Source of the DNA: an uncultured Oscillibacter sp.
GTDB taxonomy: Bacteria; Bacillota; Clostridia; Oscillospirales; Oscillospiraceae
Direction of reading: 5' to 3'
Assembly: GCF_910584465.1 (NCBI RefSeq)
Contig: NZ_CAJUBK010000033.1
Coordinates: 1-27,084 of the forward strand
DNA length: 27,084 nucleotides
Below the pieces are notes generated by a model, which saw only the letters and a list, made by a program, of their open reading frames with translations, made no database searches and was not told the origin of the DNA. Positions 6,988 to 14,872 of the stretch are shown here, in pieces. Both the position numbers and the translations under genes were made by a program. Position 1 is the stretch's first letter. Every line of letters begins with the position of its first letter.

Positions 6988-8205
6988 GTGCTGAAATATT
7001 GGCTGTGGCTCGCGGAGCTCCCGGGGATGGACCGTCCGTCGCGTTTGGCCCTCCTGCGGCATTTCGGTTCGCCGGAGGAGATCTTCTTCGCCGACCGGGA
7101 GGAGCTGCTTTTGGCCGAGGGCGTGTCCCAGGCGCAGGCGGAGCTGGCGCTGGACCGGGACCTCTCCGCGGCGGAGCGCATCCTGGCGGACTGCCAGCGG
7201 CTGGGGATCCGCGTCATGACCATCCAGGACGCGGAGTACCCCGACCGGCTGAAGAACATCTTCGATCCGCCCATCGTACTGTATATCAAGGGCCGTATGC
7301 CCGCCATCGACGAGGAGGCCGCCATCGCCGTGGTGGGCACGCGGGATTGCTCGCCCTACGGCACCGCCAGCGCGGAGCGGCTGAGCCAGGAGCTGGCATC
7401 CGGCGGCGCGGTGGTCGTGACGGGCCTGGCCAAGGGCGTGGACGCCGCTGCGGCCAGGGGCGCGCTCCGGGCCGGGGGCGTCGTGGTCGGCGTGGTGGGC
7501 AACGGACTGGACGTCCGCTATCCTTATGAGAGCCGGGACCTCTATGACGATGTCTCCGCCGCCGGGGCCCTGCTCTCCGAATATCCGCCGGGGGCCAAGG
7601 CGGAGCGGCACCACTTCCCCGCCCGGAACCGGATCATGTCCGGCCTGAGCGTGGCGGTGCTGGTGGTGGAGGCCCCGGGACGCAGCGGCGCGCTGATCAC
7701 CGCCGGCCTCGCCCTGGACCAGGGGCGGGAGGTCTACGCGGTCCCCGGTCCCATCGGCGCGCCCGCCAGCGTGGGCTGCAACGACTTGATCCGGGACGGC
7801 GCAGGCGTGGCGGCCAGCGGCTGGGACATCCTGCGGGACTACGCGGAGCGGTTCCCGGACAAGCTGCGCCCCGGGCGGCCTCCCCGGGGGCCCCTGCCTG
7901 CCCGGCCGCGGCGCTCCGCGCCGAAGGCCCCGCCGCCGGCGGGGCCCGGACCTGTGCCGCCGCCGGGGCCCGCGCCGGAGCCGCCGGCCCTGCCCGTCAT
8001 CGGCCCGGAGGGCCTGACGGACGACCAGATTGCCCTCCTGCGGGCGATGGGGACGGAGGGGCCGGTCCAGGTGGACGACCTGATCCAGGCCACCGGCATC
8101 CCTGCCCGGCGGGTGTCTTCGGCGCTGACCGTGCTGGAGATCGACGGGCACGTCCGCCAGCACAGCGGGAAACGGTACACCAGGACCGTGGCCCTTCCAG
8201 AGTAA
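6988..8205 (+). CDS. dprA: DprA/Smf, DNA-processing protein
   Basis: DprA binds incoming single-stranded DNA and loads RecA during transformation. The visible order is an N-terminal SAM-like region, a Rossmann-type DprA domain beginning AVVGTR at residues 114-119, VTGLAKGVDAAA, the ARNRIMSGLS segment, and a C-terminal winged-helix domain (about residues 335-405). The two are joined by a Pro/Arg/Ala-rich linker of about 40 residues (7867-7995). GTG at 6988 is preferred because a G-rich ribosome site ends a few bases before it; TTG at 6967 is the alternative, adding seven residues. It sits directly before topA, as in many Firmicutes. No other competence gene is present here. Confidence 0.92.
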   Translation: MLKYWLWLAELPGMDRPSRLALLRHFGSPEEIFFADREELLLAEGVSQAQAELALDRDLSAAERILADCQRLGIRVMTIQDAEYPDRLKNIFDPPIVLYIKGRMPAIDEEAAIAVVGTRDCSPYGTASAERLSQELASGGAVVVTGLAKGVDAAAARGALRAGGVVVGVVGNGLDVRYPYESRDLYDDVSAAGALLSEYPPGAKAERHHFPARNRIMSGLSVAVLVVEAPGRSGALITAGLALDQGREVYAVPGPIGAPASVGCNDLIRDGAGVAASGWDILRDYAERFPDKLRPGRPPRGPLPARPRRSAPKAPPPAGPGPVPPPGPAPEPPALPVIGPEGLTDDQIALLRAMGTEGPVQVDDLIQATGIPARRVSSALTVLEIDGHVRQHSGKRYTRTVALPE

Positions 8206-8244
8206 CGCACCCTCCCGCGGGGCGGGAGACACACGGAGGTAACT

Positions 8245-10644
8245 ATGGCAAAGCAGTATTTGGTCATCGTGGAATCCCCGGCGAAGGCCAAGACCATCGG
8301 GAAATACCTGGGGAAGGAATACACGGTCAAGGCCTGCATGGGCCACCTGCGGGACCTGCCCAAGAGCAAGCTGGGCGTGGATCCGAAGCAGGATTTCGAG
8401 CCGGTCTATCAGCCCATCAAGGGCAAGGAAGATATCATCAAGGACCTGAAAAAGTCCGCCAAGGCGGCGGACACCGTCTACCTCGCCACCGACCCGGACC
8501 GGGAGGGCGAGGCCATCTCCTGGCATTTGAAGCACCTGCTGGACCTCCCGGACGAGAAGGCGAAGCGGGTGACCTTCAACGAGATCACCAAGAAGGTGGT
8601 CCGGGAGAGCATCCAGGCCCCGCGGGCCATCGACCAGAACCTGGTGGACGCCCAGCAGGCCCGGCGCATCCTGGACCGCCTGGTGGGCTATGAGCTGAGC
8701 CCCCTGCTGTGGAAGAAGATCCGCCGGGGCCTCTCCGCCGGGCGGGTCCAGTCCGTGGCCACCCGGATGGTGGACGACCGGGAACGGGAGATCGAGGCGT
8801 TCCAGCCGGAGGAGTACTGGACCCTGGACGCGGACCTCCTGGGCCGGAACAAGCCCTTCACCGCCCGCTACCACGGCCGGGACGGCCGGAAGGCCGAGCT
8901 GAAGTCCCAGGCCGAGGTGGACGCCGTGGTCCGGGAGACGGAAAACGCCGCCTTCGCCGTCAAGGCCGTGAAGCGGACCGACAAGCAGCGCAGTCCCTCG
9001 CCCCCCTTCACCACGTCCACCATGCAGCAGGAGGCGTCCCGGAAGCTCAGCATGACCCCCCGCCGGACCATGGCCATCGCCCAGCAGCTCTACGAGGGCG
9101 TGGACATCGCCGGGGAGGGCACCGTGGGCCTCATCACCTATATGCGTACCGACTCCCTGCGCCTGAGCGAGGAGGCCCTGGCGGACGCCAGGGAGTTCAT
9201 CCTGGGCCGCTACGGCGAGCCCTATGCCCAGACCCACCGCTACAAGGCCAAGGCGGGCGCCCAGGACGCCCACGAGGCCATCCGCCCCAGCAACGTCCGC
9301 TGGGCCCCGGAGGACCTGAAGGCGGACCTCACCGGGGAGCAGTACCGGCTGTACCGCCTGATCTGGAGCCGCTTCGTGGCCTGCCAGATGTCCAACGCGG
9401 TCTATGACAGCGTGGCGGTGGAGATCCAGGCGGGCCGGCACGACTTCCGGGCCAGCTCCTCCAGCCTGAAATTCGCGGGCTACACCGCCGTCTACGAGGA
9501 GGGCAAGGACGAGGAGAAGGAGGAGAAAGGCTCCCCCCTGCCGGAGCTCCAGGAGGGCGACGGCCTGGCCCTCCAGGGCTTCGCGCCCAGCCAGCACTTC
9601 ACCCAGCCCCCCGCCCGGTATACCGACGCCTCCCTCATCCGCGCCATGGAGGAGCAGGGCATCGGACGGCCCTCCACCTACGCGCCCACGGTGTCCACGA
9701 TCCTGGACCGGGACTACGTGGAGAAAGAGGGCAAGTACCTGAAGATCACCAACCTGGGCCGGGTGGTGACGGAGCTGATGAAGGACAAATTCACCGACAT
9801 CGCGGACCTCCAGTTCACCGCCCACATGGAGGAGAAGCTGGACTCCGTGGAGGGCGGCAGCACCCCCTGGAAGGGCGTGCTGCGGGATTTCTACGGCAGC
9901 TTCGACAAGGACCTCAAACAGGCGGAGCAGGACCTGGAGGGCGTGCGCATCAAGGTGCCCGACGAGGTCTCCGCCGAGGTCTGCCCCGAGTGCGGACGGA
10001 ACCTGGTGGTCAAATCGGGCCGGTTCGGCCGGTTCCTGGCCTGTCCGGGCTTCCCGGACTGCACCTTCACGATGCCGCTGGTGGTGGAGATGCCGGGGCG
10101 GTGCCCCAAGTGCGGCGGGCGGCTGATGAAGCGCACCGGCAAGAGCAAAAAGAACGGGAAGCAGTACACCTACTACTGCTGCGAGCACCTGACCAGCAAG
10201 ATCGAGGCCGAGAAGTGCGACTTCATGACCTGGGACGTGCCGGTGCAGGACGACTGCCCCGTCTGCGGGCACACCCTGTTCAAAAAGGCGGGCCGGGGGG
10301 CCAGGAAGCCCTTCTGCATCAACGCGGCATGTCCCAACTTCCTGCCGGAGGACAAACGGGGCTATCCCCGTTTCGCCGCCAAGAAGACGGAAGGGGAGGC
10401 GGGCCCCGCCCCGGCCGGGGAGGAGGCCGCGAACGCAGCCCCGGCGAAGGAGACGGCGGCGAAGGGCACGGAGACCGCCGCCAAAAAGACCGCCCCGGCG
10501 AAAAAGACCGGGTCGAAGGGCACGAAAGCCGCTCCGGCGAAAAAGACGGCATCGAAGGGCACGAAGGCCGCCGCCAAAAAGACCACAGCGGCGAAGAAGA
10601 CGGCCGCCCGGAAGACCGCCGAAAAGGCGGAGGCGGAGGGCTAA
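8245..10644 (+). CDS. topA: TopA, DNA topoisomerase I with a Lys/Ala-rich tail
   Basis: Type IA topoisomerase (799 aa) that relaxes negative supercoils. The Toprim domain fills roughly the first 115 residues, with DPDREGEAISWH as its acidic motif. The catalytic Tyr is Tyr299 in LITYMRTDS. Three zinc-ribbon-like Cys clusters begin at Cys580 (CPECG), Cys620 (CPKCG) and Cys671 (CPVCG). From about residue 713 the protein becomes an 87-residue Lys/Ala/Thr tail that includes a near-perfect tandem repeat of PAKKTGSKGTKAA (39-base period, from 10495). Such basic tails are well known in actinobacterial TopA. The start has GGAGGT four bases upstream. The stop overlaps the convergent gene by 3 bases. 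Confidence 0.96.
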   Translation: MAKQYLVIVESPAKAKTIGKYLGKEYTVKACMGHLRDLPKSKLGVDPKQDFEPVYQPIKGKEDIIKDLKKSAKAADTVYLATDPDREGEAISWHLKHLLDLPDEKAKRVTFNEITKKVVRESIQAPRAIDQNLVDAQQARRILDRLVGYELSPLLWKKIRRGLSAGRVQSVATRMVDDREREIEAFQPEEYWTLDADLLGRNKPFTARYHGRDGRKAELKSQAEVDAVVRETENAAFAVKAVKRTDKQRSPSPPFTTSTMQQEASRKLSMTPRRTMAIAQQLYEGVDIAGEGTVGLITYMRTDSLRLSEEALADAREFILGRYGEPYAQTHRYKAKAGAQDAHEAIRPSNVRWAPEDLKADLTGEQYRLYRLIWSRFVACQMSNAVYDSVAVEIQAGRHDFRASSSSLKFAGYTAVYEEGKDEEKEEKGSPLPELQEGDGLALQGFAPSQHFTQPPARYTDASLIRAMEEQGIGRPSTYAPTVSTILDRDYVEKEGKYLKITNLGRVVTELMKDKFTDIADLQFTAHMEEKLDSVEGGSTPWKGVLRDFYGSFDKDLKQAEQDLEGVRIKVPDEVSAEVCPECGRNLVVKSGRFGRFLACPGFPDCTFTMPLVVEMPGRCPKCGGRLMKRTGKSKKNGKQYTYYCCEHLTSKIEAEKCDFMTWDVPVQDDCPVCGHTLFKKAGRGARKPFCINAACPNFLPEDKRGYPRFAAKKTEGEAGPAPAGEEAANAAPAKETAAKGTETAAKKTAPAKKTGSKGTKAAPAKKTASKGTKAAAKKTTAAKKTAARKTAEKAEAEG

Positions 10645-10889
10645 GCCAGCTCCCGCGCGGCGGCGTACGCGGCCTGGAACATGGCCTCGAGCTCCACGAG
10701 GGAACGGGCGCGGGCGATCAGGGCGTAACGCTCGAAGATCGTCCGGCAGTGCTCGGGCAGGACGGCGGAGAGGGCATTGTAAAGCTGCTCGAGTTCCTCA
10801 TCGTAGGTGTCCCGCACGAAGCCGTCTATGTAGGGATCGAGGCCGTATCCGCAGAGTTCTTCAAAGATGGTCTGCATGAGTGGTGTCAT
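10641..10889 (-). CDS. Small acidic protein of unknown function
   Basis: An 82-residue soluble, mostly helical protein (MTPLMQTIFEELCGYGLDPYID...). It shows no catalytic motif, signal peptide or membrane segment. It somewhat resembles short clostridial DUF6809-type proteins from memory, but I do not claim that family firmly. Support for a real gene: a GGAG ribosome site, a perfect TTGACA-17-TATAAT promoter upstream, and a shared operator region with the divergent Xre gene. Its last codons overlap the end of topA. An ATG four codons in (10877) is an alternative start. It could be the functional partner of the neighbouring regulator. Confidence 0.75.
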   Translation of the reverse strand: MTPLMQTIFEELCGYGLDPYIDGFVRDTYDEELEQLYNALSAVLPEHCRTIFERYALIARARSLVELEAMFQAAYAAARELA

Positions 10890-10905
10890 AAAATCGCTCC
10901 ATTCT

Positions 10906-10952
10906 GCAACTGAGTTGCATAATATTATATATGCAACTCAGTTGCTTGTCAA
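10906..10952. promoter_or_regulatory. Divergent control region: minus-strand promoter with two palindromic operators
   Basis: On the minus strand, TTGACA (10952-10947), a 17-base spacer and TATAAT (10929-10924) form a perfect consensus promoter for the small gene at 10641-10889. Two 13-base palindromes, GCAACTGAGTTGC (10906-10918) and GCAACTCAGTTGC (10933-10945), frame the -10: one fills the spacer and one lies just past the -10. A regulator bound there would block RNA polymerase. The plus-strand start for the Xre gene must be in the same AT-rich core but no clear hexamers were seen. Confidence 0.85.
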
Positions 10953-10961
10953 GAGGGGATC

Positions 10962-11171
10962 ATGAAAATTTTTGCTCAGCGCCTAAAAGGATTGCGAAAA
11001 GAGAAGAAGCGGACCCAGACGCAGATGGCGGAACATCTGCAATGCAGTCTGCGGGCCTATCAGTACTATGAGTCGGCGACGCATTATCCTGAGATCCCCG
11101 ACTTGATGAAGCTGGCGGATTTTTTCGGCGTGTCCACCGACTACTTGTTAGGCCGCACAGAGGAGCGATAG
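10962..11171 (+). CDS. Xre/Cro-type helix-turn-helix regulator
   Basis: A 69-residue protein that is nearly all HTH_3 domain: FAQRLKGLRKEKKRTQTQMAEHLQCS... followed by YQYYESATHYPEIPDLMKLADFFGVSTDYLLGR, the classic Cro/C1 fold ending. The ribosome site AGAGGGG lies 4 bases before the ATG. The two palindromes directly upstream are the obvious candidate operators, implying autoregulation and control of the divergent small gene. The pair interrupts the usual topA-trmFO adjacency, so it may be a later insertion. Base composition is lower in GC than the flanking genes. Confidence 0.9.
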   Translation: MKIFAQRLKGLRKEKKRTQTQMAEHLQCSLRAYQYYESATHYPEIPDLMKLADFFGVSTDYLLGRTEER

Positions 11172-11373
11172 GGAGGCCCAAAGGAGGGCCCCTAAAGCAG
11201 GCCCGAAGGGCCCATAGTTCCTTTTCTCTTTTGGACCGTGCACGGCCCGTTTTCTCTTTTCCTTCCGGAAGGAAAAGAGAAAATGGGGGGTGCGAAAGGA
11301 CCAGCCATCCCCATGGCTGCCACCCCCCTCCGCCCGGGAGGGCGGAGAAAAGACCCCCACCGGAGGTGCAACG
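11172..11373 (+). promoter_or_regulatory. Hairpin array upstream of trmFO
   Basis: No gene fits in these 202 bases. Successive inverted repeats are: GGCCC/GGGCC with the loop AAAGGA (11175-11190); GGCCC-GAA-GGGCC (11200-11212); a perfect 34-base palindrome of TTTTCTCTTTTCCTTCC (11250-11266) and its complement (11267-11283); GGGGGGTG/CACCCCCC (11285-11292/11321-11328) enclosing AGCCAT-CCCC-ATGGCT; and CTCCGCCC-GGGA-GGGCGGAG (11328-11347). TTTTCTCTTTT also occurs as a direct repeat (11222-11232, 11250-11260). Some part probably ends the Xre transcript. No convincing trmFO promoter was found, and the function is unknown. Confidence 0.65.
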
Positions 11374-12681
11374 ATGGAAGTGACCGTGATCGGCGCCGGC
11401 CTGGCCGGCAGCGAATGCGCCTGGCAGCTCGCCCAGCGAGGCGTCCGGGTGACCCTTCGGGAGATGAAGCCCGAAAAAAGGACCCCCGCCCATACGACGG
11501 ACCAGTTCGCGGAGCTGTGCTGCTCCAACTCCCTGCGGAGCGACCAGCTGGAGAACGCCGTGGGCCTTTTGAAAGAGGAGCTGCGGCGGATGGGCTCCCT
11601 GATCCTCTCCTGCGCCGACGCGACCCGCGTCGAGGCGGGCGGGGCCCTGGCGGTGGACCGCCACGGCTTCGCCCGGCTGGTGACGGAGCGGCTGAGAGAG
11701 CACCCCGGCGTCACCGTCGTCCCCGGCGAGGTGACGGACCTCCCCGCGGGCGAGGTCGTCGTGGCCTCCGGCCCCCTGACCTCCGACGCCCTGGCGGAGC
11801 GGCTGCAGGCCCTGCTGGGGGAGGACAGCGCCCTGCACTTCTACGACGCGGCGGCCCCCCTGGTCTCCGCGGAGAGCGTCGACATGGACAAAGCCTGGAT
11901 GGGCTCCCGCTATGACCGGGGCACGGCGGACTATGTGAACTGCCCCATGGACGAGGAGGAGTACGACGCCTTCTGGCGGGCCCTGACCACCGCCCAGGAG
12001 GCGGAGGTCCACGGCTTCGAGGACAGGAAGGTCTTCGAGGGCTGTATGCCCGTGGAGGTCATGGCCCGGCGGGGCCGGGAGACGTTGTGCTACGGCCCGC
12101 TGAAGCCCCGGGGGCTGGCAGATCCCCGGACGGGGAGGGAGCCCTATGCCGTGGTCCAGCTCCGGCGGGACGACCGGGAGGGCAGCGTCTACAACCTGGT
12201 GGGCTTCCAGACCCACCTGCGCTTCCCGGAGCAGCGCCGGGTCTTCTCCATGATCCCCGCCCTCCACGACGCGGAGTTCCTGCGCTACGGCGTGATGCAC
12301 CGGAACACGTTCTTGGACTCGCCCAGGCTGCTGGACCGCTATTACCGCCTGCTGTCGGATCCCAGGATCTCCTTCGCCGGGCAGATGACCGGCGTGGAGG
12401 GGTATGTGGAATCCGCGGCCAGCGGCTTCCTGGTGGGCGTGGAGACCGCCCGGAGGCTCCGGGGGATGCCCCCGGTGGACTTCCCCCGGGAGACCGCCAT
12501 GGGGGCCCTGGCGCTGTACATCTCCGACCGCTCCGTCACGGCGTTCCAGCCGATGAACATCAACTTCGGCATCATGCCGCCGCTGGGCCGCCGCGTCCGG
12601 GGGAAGCGGGAGAAGAACGCGGAGCTGTCCCGGCGGTCCCTGGCGATCGTTGACGGGCTGCGGGAGGATGTGCTACAATAA
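11374..12681 (+). CDS. trmFO: TrmFO, folate/FAD-dependent tRNA (uracil-54-C5)-methyltransferase
   Basis: Makes ribothymidine at position 54 of tRNA using methylene-tetrahydrofolate and FAD, the Gram-positive alternative to SAM-dependent TrmA. The length of 435 aa is that of the family. The FAD-binding motif VIGAGLAGSECAWQLA opens the protein. Family segments follow, such as REMKPEKRTPAHTT, FAELCCSNSLRSD, and near the end INFGIMPPL. The start at 11374 is set by GGAGGTG 5 bases upstream; the open frame before it runs through the hairpin array and is not coding. It consumes reduced folate, tying it loosely to the folT-folC locus. Confidence 0.95.
   Translation: MEVTVIGAGLAGSECAWQLAQRGVRVTLREMKPEKRTPAHTTDQFAELCCSNSLRSDQLENAVGLLKEELRRMGSLILSCADATRVEAGGALAVDRHGFARLVTERLREHPGVTVVPGEVTDLPAGEVVVASGPLTSDALAERLQALLGEDSALHFYDAAAPLVSAESVDMDKAWMGSRYDRGTADYVNCPMDEEEYDAFWRALTTAQEAEVHGFEDRKVFEGCMPVEVMARRGRETLCYGPLKPRGLADPRTGREPYAVVQLRRDDREGSVYNLVGFQTHLRFPEQRRVFSMIPALHDAEFLRYGVMHRNTFLDSPRLLDRYYRLLSDPRISFAGQMTGVEGYVESAASGFLVGVETARRLRGMPPVDFPRETAMGALALYISDRSVTAFQPMNINFGIMPPLGRRVRGKREKNAELSRRSLAIVDGLREDVLQ
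12650..12679 (+). promoter_or_regulatory. Promoter for plsX inside the end of trmFO
   Basis: TTGACG (12650-12655), an 18-base spacer and TACAAT (12674-12679), ten of twelve consensus positions. The -10 runs into the trmFO stop codon. Confidence 0.72.
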
Positions 12682-12718
12682 AGAGACGAAGAGCGCGCGC
12701 ACAAAGGGAGGGTTCGGT

Positions 12719-13765
12719 ATGAAGATCATCGTGGACGCCATGGGCGGCGACAACGCCCCTCTGGCCGTCGTCCAGGGGGCGCTGGAGGCCCATGAGCAGT
12801 ACGGCACGGACGTGATCCTGGTGGGGAGGACGGCGGAGGTCCTGCGGGCCGTGGAGGCCGCCGGGGGGAAGACCCTGCCCGCGGGCGTGGAGATCCGGGA
12901 CGCGTCGGAGGTGGTCGAGATCTCCGACGACCCCGCCACGGCCTTCAAGCGGAAGAAGGACTCCTCCCTGACGGTGGGCCTGCGGATGCTCCGGGACGGC
13001 GAGGGGGACGCCTTCGTCTCCGCCGGGTCCACGGGGGCCCTGCTGGCCGGGGCGACCCTGGTGGTCAAGCGCATCCGGGGCATCCGCCGGGCGGCGATGG
13101 GGCCGGTGCTCCCCACGGCGGAGGGGCGGATGCTCCTTTGCGACTGCGGGGCGAACGCCGAGTGCACGCCGGAGTACCTGCTCCAGTTCGCGTACCTGGG
13201 GAACTATTACGCCAAGCGCCTCCTGGGCGTGGAGCGGCCCCGGGTGGCCCTGCTGAACATCGGCGCCGAGGCGGAGAAGGGCGACCCCCTCCGCCGGGAG
13301 GCCCACGCCCTGCTGACGGAGGCGGCGGAGGCCGGGCGCATCCGCTTCGTGGGCAACCTGGAGGCCGGGGACGCCATGCTGGGCGGGGCGGACGTGCTGG
13401 TGACGGACGGCTTCACGGGGAACGTGATGCTGAAGTCCCTGGAGGGGACCGGCAGGTTTTTGCTGAAGAGCCTGAAGGAGATGTTCCTCTCCAGTACGAA
13501 GACGAAGATCGCGGCGGGTCTGGTGAAGAAGGACCTGGCGGGGATGAAGGCGCTGCTGGACCCCAGCGAGGTGGGCGGCACGCCCTTCCTGGGGATCTCC
13601 AAGCCGGTGATCAAGGCCCACGGCTCCTCGGACGCACGGGCCATCCGCAACGCGGTCTTCCGGGCGGAGGAGTACGCGGCCAGCGGCTTCATCGCGGACA
13701 TCGAGGCCAACATCGAGGCGATGAGAGTCAGCGGAAATGGGCAGAAATTGCCGGATGCCCCTTGA
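12719..13765 (+). CDS. plsX: PlsX, phosphate acyltransferase
   Basis: Converts acyl-ACP and phosphate to acyl-phosphate, the first committed step of phospholipid synthesis in most Gram-positives; its product feeds PlsY. The N-terminus KIIVDAMGGDNAP and the segments DSSLTVGLRML, GSTGALLAGATLVV and DGFTGNVMLKSLEG are characteristic. The length of 348 aa is normal. The start at 12719 has GGGAGGG upstream; the open frame before it is the end of trmFO read in another phase. It is followed by acpP, whose product is its substrate carrier. fabD and fabG, found between these genes in Bacillus, are absent here. Confidence 0.95.
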   Translation: MKIIVDAMGGDNAPLAVVQGALEAHEQYGTDVILVGRTAEVLRAVEAAGGKTLPAGVEIRDASEVVEISDDPATAFKRKKDSSLTVGLRMLRDGEGDAFVSAGSTGALLAGATLVVKRIRGIRRAAMGPVLPTAEGRMLLCDCGANAECTPEYLLQFAYLGNYYAKRLLGVERPRVALLNIGAEAEKGDPLRREAHALLTEAAEAGRIRFVGNLEAGDAMLGGADVLVTDGFTGNVMLKSLEGTGRFLLKSLKEMFLSSTKTKIAAGLVKKDLAGMKALLDPSEVGGTPFLGISKPVIKAHGSSDARAIRNAVFRAEEYAASGFIADIEANIEAMRVSGNGQKLPDAP

Positions 13766-13791
13766 CAGCACTAAGGCTCTTGCCGTATATT
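13762..13791 (+). promoter_or_regulatory. Promoter of acpP-rnc
   Basis: TTGACA (13762-13767), an 18-base spacer and TATATT (13786-13791). The -35 overlaps the plsX stop codon. A dedicated strong promoter is expected, since acyl carrier protein is needed in much larger amounts than PlsX. Confidence 0.78.
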
Positions 13792-13851
13792 AGCTTCAAG
13801 AGAGACCGATGCGCTGCATCAGCGGAACGTTAGTTAAGGAGTGAGACGGCA

Positions 13852-14100
13852 ATGTCAAACGAAGAGATCCTGAAAGTACTGCGGGAGCTCGTGGCGGAGC
13901 AGTTCGCCAAGGAGCCGGAGGACATCACGATGGATACCGCCTTCGAGGGCGATCTGGGCGCGGATTCCGTGGACCTGGTGGAACTGGTCATGGCCATGGA
14001 AGAGGAGTTCGAGGTCGGCGAGATCGAGGAAGAGGAGCTCTCCGCCCTGAAGACCGTGGGCGACGCGGTGAACTACCTGGCCAATAAGCTGAATAAGTGA
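13852..14100 (+). CDS. acpP: Acyl carrier protein
   Basis: An 82-residue acidic four-helix protein that carries growing fatty acids on a phosphopantetheine arm. The attachment serine is Ser39 in LGADSVDLVELVMAMEEEF, the standard ACP context. AAGGAG lies upstream with good spacing. It is flanked by plsX and rnc, as in many Firmicutes. The C-terminal Glu-rich stretch EVGEIEEEELSALKTVGDAVNYL is typical of type II fatty-acid ACPs rather than of polyketide or teichoic-acid carriers. Confidence 0.96.
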   Translation: MSNEEILKVLRELVAEQFAKEPEDITMDTAFEGDLGADSVDLVELVMAMEEEFEVGEIEEEELSALKTVGDAVNYLANKLNK

Positions 14101-14107
14101 TCAGGCT

Positions 14108-14131
14108 GCCCCGTGCTCTCACGGGGCGTCC
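14108..14131 (+). terminator. Hairpin between acpP and rnc, possible partial terminator
   Basis: GCCCCGTG (14108-14115), loop CTCT, CACGGGGC (14120-14127), followed by GTCCTTTT. The T tract is short and rnc follows at once, so it probably lets some transcription through, giving much more acpP than rnc message. Confidence 0.6.
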
Positions 14132-14151
14132 TTTTGGAAAGGGCCTTTGTT

Positions 14152-14832
14152 ATGCGGGAACTGGAGAAAAAACTGAATTATGTCTTCCGGGACAAGTCGC
14201 TTTTAGAGGAGGCCCTGTGTCACAGCTCCTACGCCAACGAGCACCGGGCCGAGCGGCTTTCCAGCAACGAGCGGCTGGAGTTCCTGGGGGACTCCGTGCT
14301 GGGCTTCGTGACGGCGGAGTTCCTCTTCACCCAGCATCCGGACCTGCCGGAGGGGGACCTGACCCGCATCCGGGCGGCCCTGGTGTGTGAACAGAGCCTC
14401 TATGAGGTGGCGGGGAAGCTGGACCTGGGGGCCTACCTGTGCCTGGGCCGGGGAGAGGAGTCCGGCGGGGGCCGGAGGCGGACGTCCATCTTGGCGGACG
14501 CCACGGAGGCCGTCTTCGCCGCGGTGTACCTGGACGGGGGCATCGGGGCCGCCTCGGCGCTGATCCACCGCTGCCTGCTGGAAGCGGAGCGGGAAGAGGT
14601 GGTGGAGGAGCGCCGCCGGGACTATAAGACGGCCCTCCAGGAGCTGGTCCAGCGGCAGGCGGACCAGGTGCTGACCTACCGCATGGTGGGGGAGCGGGGC
14701 CCGGACCACGCCAAGACCTTCGCCGCGGAGGTGCTTTTGAACGGGGAGCCGATCGGCTCCGGTTCCGGCCACAGCAAGAAAGAAGCCGAGCAGGCCGCCG
14801 CGAAGAGCGCCCTGGGGAGGCTGGACGGATGA
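14152..14832 (+). CDS. rnc: Ribonuclease III
   Basis: Double-strand-specific endoribonuclease (226 aa) that processes rRNA precursors and structured RNAs. The signature NERLEFLGDSVLG is at residues 39-51, with metal-binding Glu43 and Asp47, and the second acidic motif DATEAVFAAVYLDGG follows. The C-terminal dsRNA-binding domain runs from about residue 152 (DYKTALQELVQ) to the end (SKKEAEQAAAKSALGRL). The start at 14152 gives the standard N-terminus MRELEKKLNYVF; an upstream GTG at 14113 lies in the acpP-rnc hairpin and is rejected. The intergenic hairpins nearby are possible substrates (inference). Confidence 0.96.
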   Translation: MRELEKKLNYVFRDKSLLEEALCHSSYANEHRAERLSSNERLEFLGDSVLGFVTAEFLFTQHPDLPEGDLTRIRAALVCEQSLYEVAGKLDLGAYLCLGRGEESGGGRRRTSILADATEAVFAAVYLDGGIGAASALIHRCLLEAEREEVVEERRRDYKTALQELVQRQADQVLTYRMVGERGPDHAKTFAAEVLLNGEPIGSGSGHSKKEAEQAAAKSALGRLDG

Positions 14833-14834
14833 AG

Positions 14835-14872
14835 GAGATCCCCGGCGGAGGTATCCGCCGGGGATCTCTTTT
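14835..14872 (+). terminator. Intrinsic terminator of rnc
   Basis: A 15-bp perfect stem (14835-14849 with 14854-14868) around the loop GGTA, core GATCCCCGGCGGA, directly followed by a T run. It starts two bases after the rnc stop codon. Confidence 0.85.

Noticed and set aside
6943..10272. A 1109-codon open frame on the minus strand, opposite dprA and topA
   Set aside because: It is the mirror of high-GC codon use in two well-recognised genes; its translation is low-complexity (Gly/His/Arg/Leu-rich) and matches no family.
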